Source of the DNA: an uncultured Actinomycetes bacterium
Lineage (GTDB): Bacteria; Actinomycetota; Thermoleophilia; Solirubrobacterales; Solirubrobacteraceae
Reading direction: 5' to 3'
Assembly: GCA_937888775.1 (NCBI GenBank)
Contig: CALAQT010000185.1
Coordinates: 1-6,083 of the forward strand
Length of the DNA stretch: 6,083 nucleotides
Positions 1 through 5,952 of the stretch are shown here, one piece after another; positions within the stretch are counted from its first letter, which is position 1, and every line of letters begins with the position of its first letter. The position numbers and the translations under genes are program-made. The notes beneath the pieces are model-generated. The model searched no databases. It worked only from the letters and a program-made list of their open reading frames with translations, and had not been told where the DNA came from.

Positions 1-148
1 GTCTCGGCGATGCAGACGTGGCGCTGTCCGCCCTGGGCTGTCGGAGATCGTCGCCAGGGGGCGGTGGCCGAGCGCCGAGGTCGACGCCTGTACAGCACGA
101 CAGCGGAAGCGGCGGCGATTTGCCGGACTGATCGGAGGAGCAGCCCGC
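1..148. other. Unassigned left edge
   Basis: No reading frame on either strand looks like a real protein. The open frames are Arg/Pro/Gly-rich and have no recognisable motif or ribosome binding site. A partial C-terminus entering from the left edge and ending near position 130 cannot be excluded, but nothing supports it. The stretch carries one copy of the GACAGCGGAAG repeat word (99-109), which is also found at the right edge of the window. Confidence 0.3.
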
Positions 149-191
149 AAGCGCCCCCCGGCGACCGCGGCCGGGGCCGGGGCCGGCGCTT
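149..191 (-). terminator. GC-rich hairpin after the sensor gene
   Basis: AAGCGCC (149-155) pairs with GGCGCTT (185-191). Inside that stem, CCCCGGC (156-162) pairs with GCCGGGG (176-182), leaving a 2-nt bulge and a 13-nt loop. The hairpin begins 8 nt beyond the TGA stop of the minus-strand gene, where a terminator belongs. There is no T-tract, so it is not a classical intrinsic terminator. U-less hairpins are often proposed to act this way in high-GC actinobacteria. It could equally be an mRNA-stabilising structure. Confidence 0.45.
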
Positions 192-198
192 GTGACGT

Positions 199-3100
199 TC
201 AGCGTCGGGGGTCCCTGAGGCAGAGCGCGGCGAGGTCCATGCCGTAGATCCCGTAGGTCTGGCAGCCGATCCGCGCGGAGAAGAAGTCGGCATCGGAGAT
301 GTTGCCGAACGCGGCTAGCGGCGCGGCGTTGCGGGCAAGATCGAGGTCGAGCTCGCCGTAGGTGAGATAGCGCTCGGGGCCAGAGAGCCGCGCCGCCCTG
401 GCGAGCTTGCGCTGGTAGGCCGGATCGTTGAAGGTCGGGCCCACCGAGCGGTCCTCGAGGATCGAGGTCAGCATCGCCTGGGGGTCGAGGTAGTCGGGTA
501 TCCAGCCCTCCCAGGCGAGATCGAACGGTTCACCGGGTGTTGCCTCTCGTGCGAACAGCGTGTCGCTCGGGAACATTTTGACCTGGACTTGGAGGCCGAT
601 CGCGGCGAGATTCTTCTTGACGATCTCGGCCTGCTCTGGGCAAGGAGATACGTTGCAGGTGTAGAGCACGGCTGTCCTGCCGCCGCCGCCGGCTAGCTCC
701 CGGGCCTTGGCGACGTCTGGCGTCGTCGGGTAGATGTGTGCGTCGCGATAGCCGGGCATTCCCGGCGGCAGGTAATGGTCGGCTGGCCGCTCGGGCAGCG
801 GCTGGAAATAGTCTCCGCGCTGAGCGAGCGCACGCCGGTTGATCGCGTAGTTGACCGCTTGGCGCATCCGGACATCGCTGAACAGCGGCCGGTGTGTGTT
901 CAGGACGAAGTAGTCGAGCTGAAGACCCGGATCGACGAAGTACCGCTGCCCGCCGCGCGTAGCGGCTGCGCTGCCAGGCCCGTAGCGGGCGGCGAGTTGC
1001 GAGGCAAGGGTGGTGATCGTGGTGGAGGCGGGCGATACCAGTCCGAGCGCGGTGTAATCGGCGCTGCCGGCCTCGATTTCGGCCACCGCCCGCTGAGTGG
1101 ATATCCCCACCGCAAGCTCGATCCGCGCGAAGTGGTGAGGGCGGCTGCCGTGGTAGTTGGGATTGCGCATCAGCACGACGCCCTGGCCGGGCGTGTAGGA
1201 CGTTACGTAGTAAGGCCCCGCCGATGGGATCGCCCGTTCCCCGTTGCGGTTGATCGGGGTGTTGGACGGGACCGCGCAGAACGCCGGCAGCGCTAGCCGG
1301 GATAGAAAAGCCGGGGCCCGGGCGAGCAGACGGATCGTGAGCGTGTCTCGGTTGGCGACCACGCCCGTGATGTGGCTGGCCTTCCCGGCCATGTACGCGC
1401 GGGCGCCGACGACGTCGGCAAGGAAGTGGGCCCACGGGCTGTGCATCCCCGGGTTCAGGGTGCGCTCGATCGAGTCCTTGAACGTCTGCGCGGTGACCGG
1501 CTGATCCGAGGGTGGCGAGAAGCGAAAGCCGCGACGGACCCTGAACGTGTACGTCCTGCCGCCAGCCGAGGGGGCAGGCAGCGACTGCGCGACCTCAGGC
1601 GTCAGCTGCGAGCCCGCGAGACCGGCCTTGTCGGGGTAATTCACGAGCTGTGCGCAGGTTGCGTACAGGAGCTGATCCGAGAGCGGCACGTACGCGAGCG
1701 CCGGGTCCATGAAGTCGACGTCGGTCGAGGAAACGATCCCCAAGGTCCCGCCACCGGACCCACCATGGGTTGGTGCGATCGACTGCGCGTCGACCGTCAC
1801 CCATGCCTTGCCGCCCGCGATCGTGACCGCCTGCGGGCTGCCGCCAACCGCGATCGTCGCGATGGCCTTGGGCGGATCGGTGCTCGGGTTGATCCGGGTC
1901 ACGGTACCGTCGCCGCTATTCGCGACCCACACCGACCCAGCGCCGAACGCAACTCCGGCGGGCGACCGTCCCACCGCGATCGTCGCCGTCACCGATCGCG
2001 TGCCCGGGTCGATCCGAACGACCTTATCGTCGAGCGAATCGACGACCCACACGCCGCCCCCGCCGACCGTGATCCCGGTTGGTGCGTTGCCGACAGCGAT
2101 CGGCGTCAGCAGCCCGGTCGGGTCGACCCGGACCACGTTGTTGGCTTCGGTGTCGGTGAGCCAGATCGCCCCGTCGCCGAGCGCGATCCCGGCCGGGCTG
2201 GCGTTCGGATTGAGCTGTCGTGCCACTTCTCCGGTCGTCGCGTTGAGGTGCGTCAGCAGGCCCGTGGACGGAGCAACCCAGACCGAGTTGGCTTGCGCCG
2301 CGATCGCCCCCGGCCCGCTCGGGACGACATTGCCGATCTGCACGGGGGGACCGAGCGTGTTGAACTCGGGCTCCACGCGGCCGACGAGGACGCTGCTCGT
2401 TCCCGGGCTCACATCAGGGTTCAGATTCGACTCGACCACCCATACACCACCAGCGCTGGCCGCAATACCCGTCGGAGGGCCCACGACCGGGATCGTCCGC
2501 AGCGTGCGCAGAGTCAGCGGATCAATCCGCGAGACGGTCTGGTCATCGAGGTTGGCCACCCACAGCGACCCCGAGCCGAACGCGACCGCGCCGGGTCGAG
2601 CACCGACCGGAACCGCCCCCGTGACGCGGTCGCTGTGCGTGTCGATCGCGGCCAGCGAGTTCGCCACGGCCCGCAGCCCGATGCCCCCGCCATGAGTGAG
2701 CTCGACGATCCCCGCCGCTACGGCTGCCGCGATGAGGAGCGCGCCACCGGCGGCGATCAGCGCCCGTCCGCGCCCGCCTCGTGCGCGTTCAGTCGACCTT
2801 CGCCCAGGTGCCGTTGCGGTCGGCGTCTCGAGCGCCGTATCGTGGATGAGGATGCGCTGCTCGAGCGCTCGTAGCTCGGGTCCGGGTTCTAACCCGAGGT
2901 CGTGGCTCAGCGCCTGGCGGCCTCGGCGATATGTGTCAAGCGCATCGGCTTGGCGCCCGTTTCGGTACAGAGCGAGCATCAGCTGCCCCCGCAGTCGCTC
3001 GCGGTAGGGATGCAGTCTGACCAGTCCCTCCAGCTCGCCAACCAGAGAGCGGTGATCACCGAGCGCCAGGTCGGCGTCGATTCGATCCTCGAGCGCGGCC

Positions 3101-3621
3101 AGCCGCGCTTCCTTCAACCGCGCGACCTCGCCCTGAGCGAACGGCTCGTACGCCAGATCGGCGAGCGGCTCGCCGCGCCACAGCCCCAGCGCAGAGTCCA
3201 ACAGCTCGCGGGCGCCGGCAGCGTCACCATCGGCGAGCGCGTGACGCGCGTCCGCGACCATCGCCTCGAAGCACTCGGCGTCGACCTGACCCGGCGAGGC
3301 CGCAAGCAGGTAACCGCCGCCACGCGTCAAGAGCACCTCGTTGCCCAGTGCCTTGCGCAGATGCGACACATACCCCTGCAACGTTTTCGCTGCCGTCGCC
3401 GGCGGTCGCTCGCCCCACAGCTGATCGATCAAACGATCGCTCGAGACCGCCTCCCCGCGGCGCAACAACAAGATCGCCAGCAGCGCCCGCTGCTTCGGCC
3501 CGCCGAGCAGAACCGGCCGTTGCTGCTCGACCACCTCAAACGGCCCCAGGATGCGGAACTCAAGCACGGTCTCTAGCCCGAGGGCAACCCTACTACCGCG
3601 CGCCGTCCGGCCAAGCGTCAT
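199..3621 (-). CDS. Transmembrane BTAD/SARP-like regulator fused to a seven-bladed propeller and a family-5 solute-binding domain
   Basis: Predicted membrane-bound one-component sensor-regulator of about 1140 residues (numbering from the ATG at 3621). Residues ~20-106 form an OmpR/SARP-type winged helix (FRILGPFEV, then QGYVSHLRKAL). Residues ~114-259 are the helical BTAD domain, ending LGLEPGPELRALEQRIL. An Arg-rich stretch (~274-287) precedes one hydrophobic helix (~287-306, ALIAAGGALLIAAAVAAGIV), so by the positive-inside rule the N-terminus is cytoplasmic. Residues ~319-616 carry seven YVTN/NHL-like blades; the key tryptophans are 354, 394, 448, 487, 525, 565 and 607. Residues ~625-1136 are a full-length SBP_bac_5 domain (DppA/OppA type), with AGPYYVTSYTPG, FSDVRMRQAVNYAINRRAL and DLAWEGWIPDYLDPQAML. 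It holds six Cys (656, 782, 989, 994, 1120, 1134) that could form extracytoplasmic disulfides. I infer that ligand binding outside controls DNA binding inside. No permease or ATPase lies nearby. The ATG at 3621 is preferred for its AGGAGG; a TTG at 3648 and a GTG at 3567 are alternatives. The domain assignment is firm, the sensing role is inference. Confidence 0.93.
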   Translation of the reverse strand: MTLGRTARGSRVALGLETVLEFRILGPFEVVEQQRPVLLGGPKQRALLAILLLRRGEAVSSDRLIDQLWGERPPATAAKTLQGYVSHLRKALGNEVLLTRGGGYLLAASPGQVDAECFEAMVADARHALADGDAAGARELLDSALGLWRGEPLADLAYEPFAQGEVARLKEARLAALEDRIDADLALGDHRSLVGELEGLVRLHPYRERLRGQLMLALYRNGRQADALDTYRRGRQALSHDLGLEPGPELRALEQRILIHDTALETPTATAPGRRSTERARGGRGRALIAAGGALLIAAAVAAGIVELTHGGGIGLRAVANSLAAIDTHSDRVTGAVPVGARPGAVAFGSGSLWVANLDDQTVSRIDPLTLRTLRTIPVVGPPTGIAASAGGVWVVESNLNPDVSPGTSSVLVGRVEPEFNTLGPPVQIGNVVPSGPGAIAAQANSVWVAPSTGLLTHLNATTGEVARQLNPNASPAGIALGDGAIWLTDTEANNVVRVDPTGLLTPIAVGNAPTGITVGGGGVWVVDSLDDKVVRIDPGTRSVTATIAVGRSPAGVAFGAGSVWVANSGDGTVTRINPSTDPPKAIATIAVGGSPQAVTIAGGKAWVTVDAQSIAPTHGGSGGGTLGIVSSTDVDFMDPALAYVPLSDQLLYATCAQLVNYPDKAGLAGSQLTPEVAQSLPAPSAGGRTYTFRVRRGFRFSPPSDQPVTAQTFKDSIERTLNPGMHSPWAHFLADVVGARAYMAGKASHITGVVANRDTLTIRLLARAPAFLSRLALPAFCAVPSNTPINRNGERAIPSAGPYYVTSYTPGQGVVLMRNPNYHGSRPHHFARIELAVGISTQRAVAEIEAGSADYTALGLVSPASTTITTLASQLAARYGPGSAAATRGGQRYFVDPGLQLDYFVLNTHRPLFSDVRMRQAVNYAINRRALAQRGDYFQPLPERPADHYLPPGMPGYRDAHIYPTTPDVAKARELAGGGGRTAVLYTCNVSPCPEQAEIVKKNLAAIGLQVQVKMFPSDTLFAREATPGEPFDLAWEGWIPDYLDPQAMLTSILEDRSVGPTFNDPAYQRKLARAARLSGPERYLTYGELDLDLARNAAPLAAFGNISDADFFSARIGCQTYGIYGMDLAALCLRDPRR

Positions 3622-3623
3622 CG

Positions 3624-3671
3624 CAACCCGCCTCCTACCGATTTCCAACCGCCTCCAACCGCTCGACTACC
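3624..3671 (-). promoter_or_regulatory. Array of five GGT(A/T)G direct repeats with helical-turn spacing
   Basis: On the minus strand the pentamers GGTAG, GGTTG, GGTTG, GGTAG and GGTTG occur in order. On the plus strand they start at 3667, 3656, 3646, 3635 and 3624, a spacing of 11, 10, 11 and 11 bp. The middle two share the longer word GCGGTTGGA. All copies face one side of the helix, directly upstream of the BTAD regulator's ATG and over its Shine-Dalgarno sequence. SARP/OmpR-type winged-helix regulators are known to bind tandem direct repeats spaced about one helical turn apart, so this is a candidate autoregulatory operator. Function is inferred. Confidence 0.5.
3631..3636 (-). promoter_or_regulatory. 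Shine-Dalgarno AGGAGG deciding the regulator's start
   Basis: The minus strand reads AGGAGG, then 9 nt, then ATG at 3621. The upstream in-frame TTG at 3648 has only a GGAGG 3 nt away, which is too close. The in-frame GTG at 3567, where SARP-family proteins often begin just before the FRILGP motif, lacks a clear Shine-Dalgarno sequence. The site overlaps one unit of the GGT(A/T)G repeat array. Confidence 0.7.
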
Positions 3672-3696
3672 AGCTGGCGGGACGGTTTCGCCCGAT

Positions 3697-3717
3697 CCGA
3701 TCACACCGGGTGATCGG
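3697..3717. promoter_or_regulatory. Perfect inverted repeat CCGATCAC-N5-GTGATCGG
   Basis: An 8-bp arm at 3697-3704 is exactly complementary to 3710-3717 around the spacer ACCGG. It sits in the divergent intergenic region, 6 nt upstream of the ribosome binding site of the plus-strand small gene. The symmetry and 21-bp length fit an operator for a dimeric repressor. If transcribed, it would also form a stable 5'-UTR hairpin near the ribosome binding site. The sequence alone does not distinguish these roles. Confidence 0.45.
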
Positions 3718-3737
3718 CAACCCGGGAGGTCCCCGCA

Positions 3738-4181
3738 GTGATGCCCAACCACCGCCCAATCACGACGAGGCTGGCCCTGGCGATAGCGCTCTGCGCGATC
3801 GCCCCAGCCGCAGCCTCGGCACGGTTGGACCTCAACCCCCCGGCGGCGACAACCACGTCGTCCCCCCAGCCGGCGGTACAGATCGTCCGGGTCTCCGCTC
3901 CCAGCGGCTTTGACTGGGGCGACGCCGGCATCGGCGCCGCCGGCGCTCTCGGATTATCGATGCTCGCCATGGGCGGCGGCCTCGTGATCGCCGATAGGCG
4001 ACGCCGAACGCCTGGCACGTCCGATCCGGGACATGGCGCAACACCCCATGGAGGAGCTGCCGGTGATCTCAGTCGAGGCCCGGACTCGGAATCGAAATTG
4101 GTCTTAAACCAACAGGAGGTAGTCACGCGACCCGCGCCCGTATCCACCACCGTGCCGTCGGATTCCTCGCAATCGCGGTAG
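3738..4181 (+). CDS. Small secreted, membrane-anchored protein of unknown function
   Basis: No known family is recognised. Residues 1-28 form a signal peptide: basic N-terminus, hydrophobic LALAIALCAIAPAA, and likely cleavage after A-S-A (residue 28). A short Pro/Thr/Ser-rich linker follows, then SGFDWGDAGIGAAGALGLSM, a Gly/Ala-rich transmembrane helix (~62-85), and a stop-transfer cluster DRRRR (86-90). A type I topology with the C-terminus inside is predicted. GGGAGGT at 3724-3730 gives a good ribosome binding site. Translation may start at the GTG (3738) or the adjacent ATG (3741). The gene is divergent from the sensor-regulator and shares its 116-bp control region, so co-regulation is plausible. 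The last ~55 residues are low-complexity and run over the ribosome binding site and leader of the next reading frame, so the original protein may have ended soon after the Arg cluster. Confident as a gene, unknown in function. Confidence 0.75.
   Translation: MMPNHRPITTRLALAIALCAIAPAAASARLDLNPPAATTTSSPQPAVQIVRVSAPSGFDWGDAGIGAAGALGLSMLAMGGGLVIADRRRRTPGTSDPGHGATPHGGAAGDLSRGPDSESKLVLNQQEVVTRPAPVSTTVPSDSSQSR
4114..4120 (+). promoter_or_regulatory. Orphan strong Shine-Dalgarno AGGAGGT
   Basis: This is the best ribosome binding sequence in the window. No ATG, GTG or TTG follows at a workable distance in any frame: the next bases are AGTCACGCGACC. It lies in an AT-richer stretch inside the 3' end of the preceding gene. 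Directly after it begins a frame encoding an obvious signal peptide, so the site probably served a start codon that has been lost. Confidence 0.6.
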
Positions 4182-4357
4182 CTGTCTCGCTCGCGCTTAG
4201 CAGCGCCACCGCCCCGGCGTCAGCCAGGACCTTCGATTTCAACTCCGCCGGCTCGATGGTCCAACAGCCGCTGCCGCCCCAGTGGGGGTGCATTATGCGG
4301 CGTTTGTTGAGTGGTGAGCCTGGGAGGATCAAGTGCCGGGAATCCTCGGGTCGCTAG
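4124..4357 (+). pseudogene. Second small secreted protein, start codon missing
   Basis: The frame reads ATRARIHHRAVGF, then the hydrophobic LAIAVAVSLALSSATA, then PASAR with predicted cleavage after A-S-A (codon 4223-4225). The mature part begins TFDFNSAGSMVQQPLPPQW, contains the cysteines GC and KC, and ends with TAG at 4355-4357. The cleavage region resembles that of the upstream gene (ASARLDLN versus ASARTFDFN), suggesting related or functionally paired secreted peptides. A strong Shine-Dalgarno at 4114-4120 sits immediately upstream, but the frame has no ATG, GTG or TTG between its upstream stop (TGA, 4064-4066) and the internal ATG at 4256, which lies after the signal peptide. A substitution or one-base deletion near 4122-4132 would explain this. 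Alternatives are a sequencing error, a non-canonical start, or a -1 frameshift from the upstream gene. The reading frame is well supported; its functional state is not. Confidence 0.55.
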
Positions 4358-4386
4358 GCGACAGCGATCCGCGGAAATGCTGTCGC
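4358..4386 (+). terminator. Stem-loop abutting the stop of the second secreted frame
   Basis: GCGACAGC (4358-4365) pairs perfectly with GCTGTCGC (4379-4386) around a 13-nt loop. It begins on the base after the TAG at 4355-4357 and is followed by TTC but no T-run. The position supports the view that 4124-4357 is or was a translated gene ending here. Confidence 0.45.
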
Positions 4387-4411
4387 TTCACAGTCCTGTA
4401 GGGCCCTGATC

Positions 4412-4460
4412 GGTGCCCGCCGCCGCCTCGCTCGGCACGGCGGCGGCGGGCGGAAGCACC
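4412..4460. terminator. Long GC-rich hairpin, possible bidirectional terminator
   Basis: GCCCGCCGCCGCC (4415-4427) is perfectly complementary to GGCGGCGGCGGGC (4439-4451), with an 11-nt loop. Outer bases GGTGC (4412-4416) and GCACC (4456-4460) can extend the stem across a bulge. There is no T-tract on either side. It is the most stable-looking structure in the window, about 55 bp beyond the second secreted frame. It could end transcription from the left, or be a mobile or repetitive hairpin element. Confidence 0.4.
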
Positions 4461-4952
4461 CAACCAGGGCCAGACGTAGGAAGTCGTAGCCCAACATCAC
4501 GAAGCCCCGCGCCACGCGGCGCTTTCCCACTGCGCGCGAGAGGACTCGAATCTCCACGGACCAATCCAAGCAGAGAAGCGACGGCCGACGCGATCAGGCA
4601 CCTGGATCTGAGCACCACTGGCAGTCCGGTGCGTGCGGTTCGCGACCCCTGCTTTTGCCCGCCCGACGAGCATTCCGTCGACGCCGACGGGCGCCCCGGT
4701 CCGCGCGTAAAGCACGACGCTGTCGTAGCGCGACCGAGACTGCTGCTCCGTCGCCAAAGGGGCCACGAGCTGCTGACTTCCGCTTCGGGTGCCGGCCGCC
4801 CCGGAGGAGCAGCGTGATCTTGATCGCTTCCGGTATACCTCGCGCTCGGTGGTTCGTGAGAGCAGCAGCGTTGGGCGACGCATCTGAGATGCCCACGGCT
4901 GCCGGCGCCCCGCCGGTGCCGATGCCGGTGCAGACAGGAATCAGGGTGCTGT
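4461..4952. other. Gene-free stretch with scattered repeats
   Basis: Several frames are open on both strands, as expected at this G+C content. Their translations are Arg/Ala/Ser-rich, lack motifs and ribosome binding sites, and overlap one another. I therefore call no gene. The stretch contains an inverted copy of the AGCGGAAGTC repeat (4775-4784), one copy of a 23-bp direct repeat (4841-4863), and a tRNA T-arm-like sequence on the minus strand near 4535-4557. It may be decayed coding DNA. Confidence 0.5.
4841..4863 (+). repeat. Direct repeat copy 1 flanking the 308-residue gene
   Basis: This 23-bp sequence matches 6018-6040 at 20 of 23 positions, with an exact core GGTGGTTCGTGA. The two copies lie in the same orientation, one on each side of the minus-strand gene at 4953-5879, about 1.18 kb apart. 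A match of this size is only moderately unlikely by chance in GC-rich DNA. Confidence 0.4.
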
Positions 4953-5879
4953 CTAGGGCCGCTCGGCTGGCGCGGAGCTGCTCGTTGCCGTTCTCAGGAG
5001 CTGTTCCTCAAGCCCACCCGCGGCGGTTGCCGCCGCGCTCCACGGTTCATCGAGCCAGCCCATCAGCGTGAAGCGGGTCTGCGCGGCCGCCCGGACGACC
5101 TTGATCGCGTAATAGACGTACGCGCTCACTCGCGCGCCGTCAACGGTAATTGGCACGGTTGCCGTCCGCGCGCGCTCGTCGCGGACAGCTGCGTCCGGTT
5201 CGAGTGCAGAGAACAGTCCAAACCAGGTGACGTGGTCGACGGCTGACAGCCGTGAATAGAGGAGATCTCCGATGCGGGAGTTGCTGGGGCGCCCAATGAG
5301 CTCGACGATCCCGTCCGAGATGCGGGGCCTCCGTGTGCCGTCGATGGTCGGCTTGGTACGGCTGTTGTTGACCTGCCAGCCGAAGCTCGAGCCGACGTCC
5401 TTCCAGAACTCCACGCGCACTTCGCCGTCTGAGTCGAGCTCGAGCTCGTTGACCTCGTTGGCGCTGTAGAGCATCTCGCACACCCCGCGCCTGATCCGCT
5501 CGAGGGTCGCGATGCGAGGGTCGTTCAGCCAGGCCGACACGACGCCTGATTCCAAGGCGGCCCGCGCGAGCGTCAGGTGCGCGTAGAGAGGTGGATGCCC
5601 GCTGTCAAACAGCTCGGCGAGGCCCCGGACGTAGTCGCTTGCTGCCCGGAGCGTCATCGCGCCGAACATGTGCGTGTCGGTAATCGGTTGATCCCACGGT
5701 GTGCGCGTGCGGTAGTTCGGTTCCTCGGCGCGGTCGCTCATGGCGCGCGATTCGATCGTCGGAAGCCCTCCATACCGCTCGGGCACCGCGTCAACCGCAG
5801 TCGTGAAGTCGCGGATCGCGGCGACATAGGGGGCAATCCATTCGCGAAAAGCATCTGGGCCCACGACCATGCCGCTCAT
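4953..5879 (-). CDS. Conserved-looking helical protein of unknown function, 308 residues
   Basis: No family is recognised with confidence. The protein is soluble, with no signal peptide or membrane helix. It is mostly helical with a short strand-rich middle (~145-190). The most family-like segments are HLTLARAALESGVVSAWLND (101-120), ERIRRGVCEMLYSANE (127-142) and LLYSRLSAVDHVTWFGLFSA (206-225). The pattern of an R-x3-E helix, an Arg-rich helix and a later S-x3-H helix recalls uncharacterised actinobacterial proteins and loosely the DUF5677-like helical group; this is resemblance from memory only. The ATG at 5879 is chosen because an in-frame TGA lies 18 nt upstream. A second ATG at 5870 is possible, and neither has a good Shine-Dalgarno sequence. 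The stop codon TAG (4953-4955) overlaps a weak stem-loop, AGACAG (4932-4937) with CTGTCT (4949-4954). No operon partner is seen, and it is separated from the sensor locus by about 600 bp. Confidence 0.8.
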   Translation of the reverse strand: MSGMVVGPDAFREWIAPYVAAIRDFTTAVDAVPERYGGLPTIESRAMSDRAEEPNYRTRTPWDQPITDTHMFGAMTLRAASDYVRGLAELFDSGHPPLYAHLTLARAALESGVVSAWLNDPRIATLERIRRGVCEMLYSANEVNELELDSDGEVRVEFWKDVGSSFGWQVNNSRTKPTIDGTRRPRISDGIVELIGRPSNSRIGDLLYSRLSAVDHVTWFGLFSALEPDAAVRDERARTATVPITVDGARVSAYVYYAIKVVRAAAQTRFTLMGWLDEPWSAAATAAGGLEEQLLRTATSSSAPAERP

Positions 5880-5952
5880 CGTAGGGGCGGATCCGTCTCA
5901 CGCGGCTCGCGCGGCGCTTCTGCTTCGTCGCCACACCGGTCACGACCTCGCC

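Noticed and set aside
10..195. 61-codon plus-strand frame at the left edge
   Set aside because: It is Arg-rich and runs through the terminator-like hairpin; composition and context look non-coding.
530..1435. 301-codon minus-strand frame overlapping the binding-protein domain
   Set aside because: It is an Arg/His/Pro-rich out-of-frame translation of the same strand, whereas the true frame gives a clean SBP_bac_5 domain.
1847..1986. Repeated 14-mer ACCGCGATCGTCGC at 1847-1860 and 1973-1986
   Set aside because: The 126-bp spacing equals 42 codons, one or more propeller blades. The repeat encodes the recurring TIAVG strand and is not a separate DNA element.
1709..2695. 328-codon plus-strand open frame rich in Thr/Pro/Ser
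   Set aside because: It is the third-position shadow of the propeller region, with no ribosome binding site and no motif.
1372..2874. 500-codon open frame on the plus strand, antisense to the sensor gene
   Set aside because: Its product is Arg/Asp/Pro-rich with periodic repeats that mirror the propeller repeats of the real gene. It has no recognisable domain and lies wholly opposite a well-supported coding region.
3538..3567. GTG at 3567 as the regulator's true start
   Set aside because: It would place the start right at the family's usual N-terminus, but it lacks a clear Shine-Dalgarno. The ATG at 3621 has AGGAGG at a 9-nt spacing. I keep GTG only as an alternative.
4101..4109. CTTAAAC as a programmed -1 frameshift site joining the two small frames
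   Set aside because: Only the second half matches the canonical slippery heptamer, the Shine-Dalgarno is downstream rather than upstream, and a fusion would bury a signal peptide inside the protein. Gene decay is simpler.
4413..4817. 134-codon plus-strand frame after the secreted genes
   Set aside because: It begins inside the long hairpin, has an Arg/Pro/Ser composition, lacks a ribosome binding site and has no recognisable feature.
4497..4883. 128-codon minus-strand frame in the gap before the 308-residue gene
   Set aside because: It has no ribosome binding site and no family motif. Its RFESSRAQ segment is typical of spurious translations across tRNA-like DNA, and competing frames overlap it on both strands.
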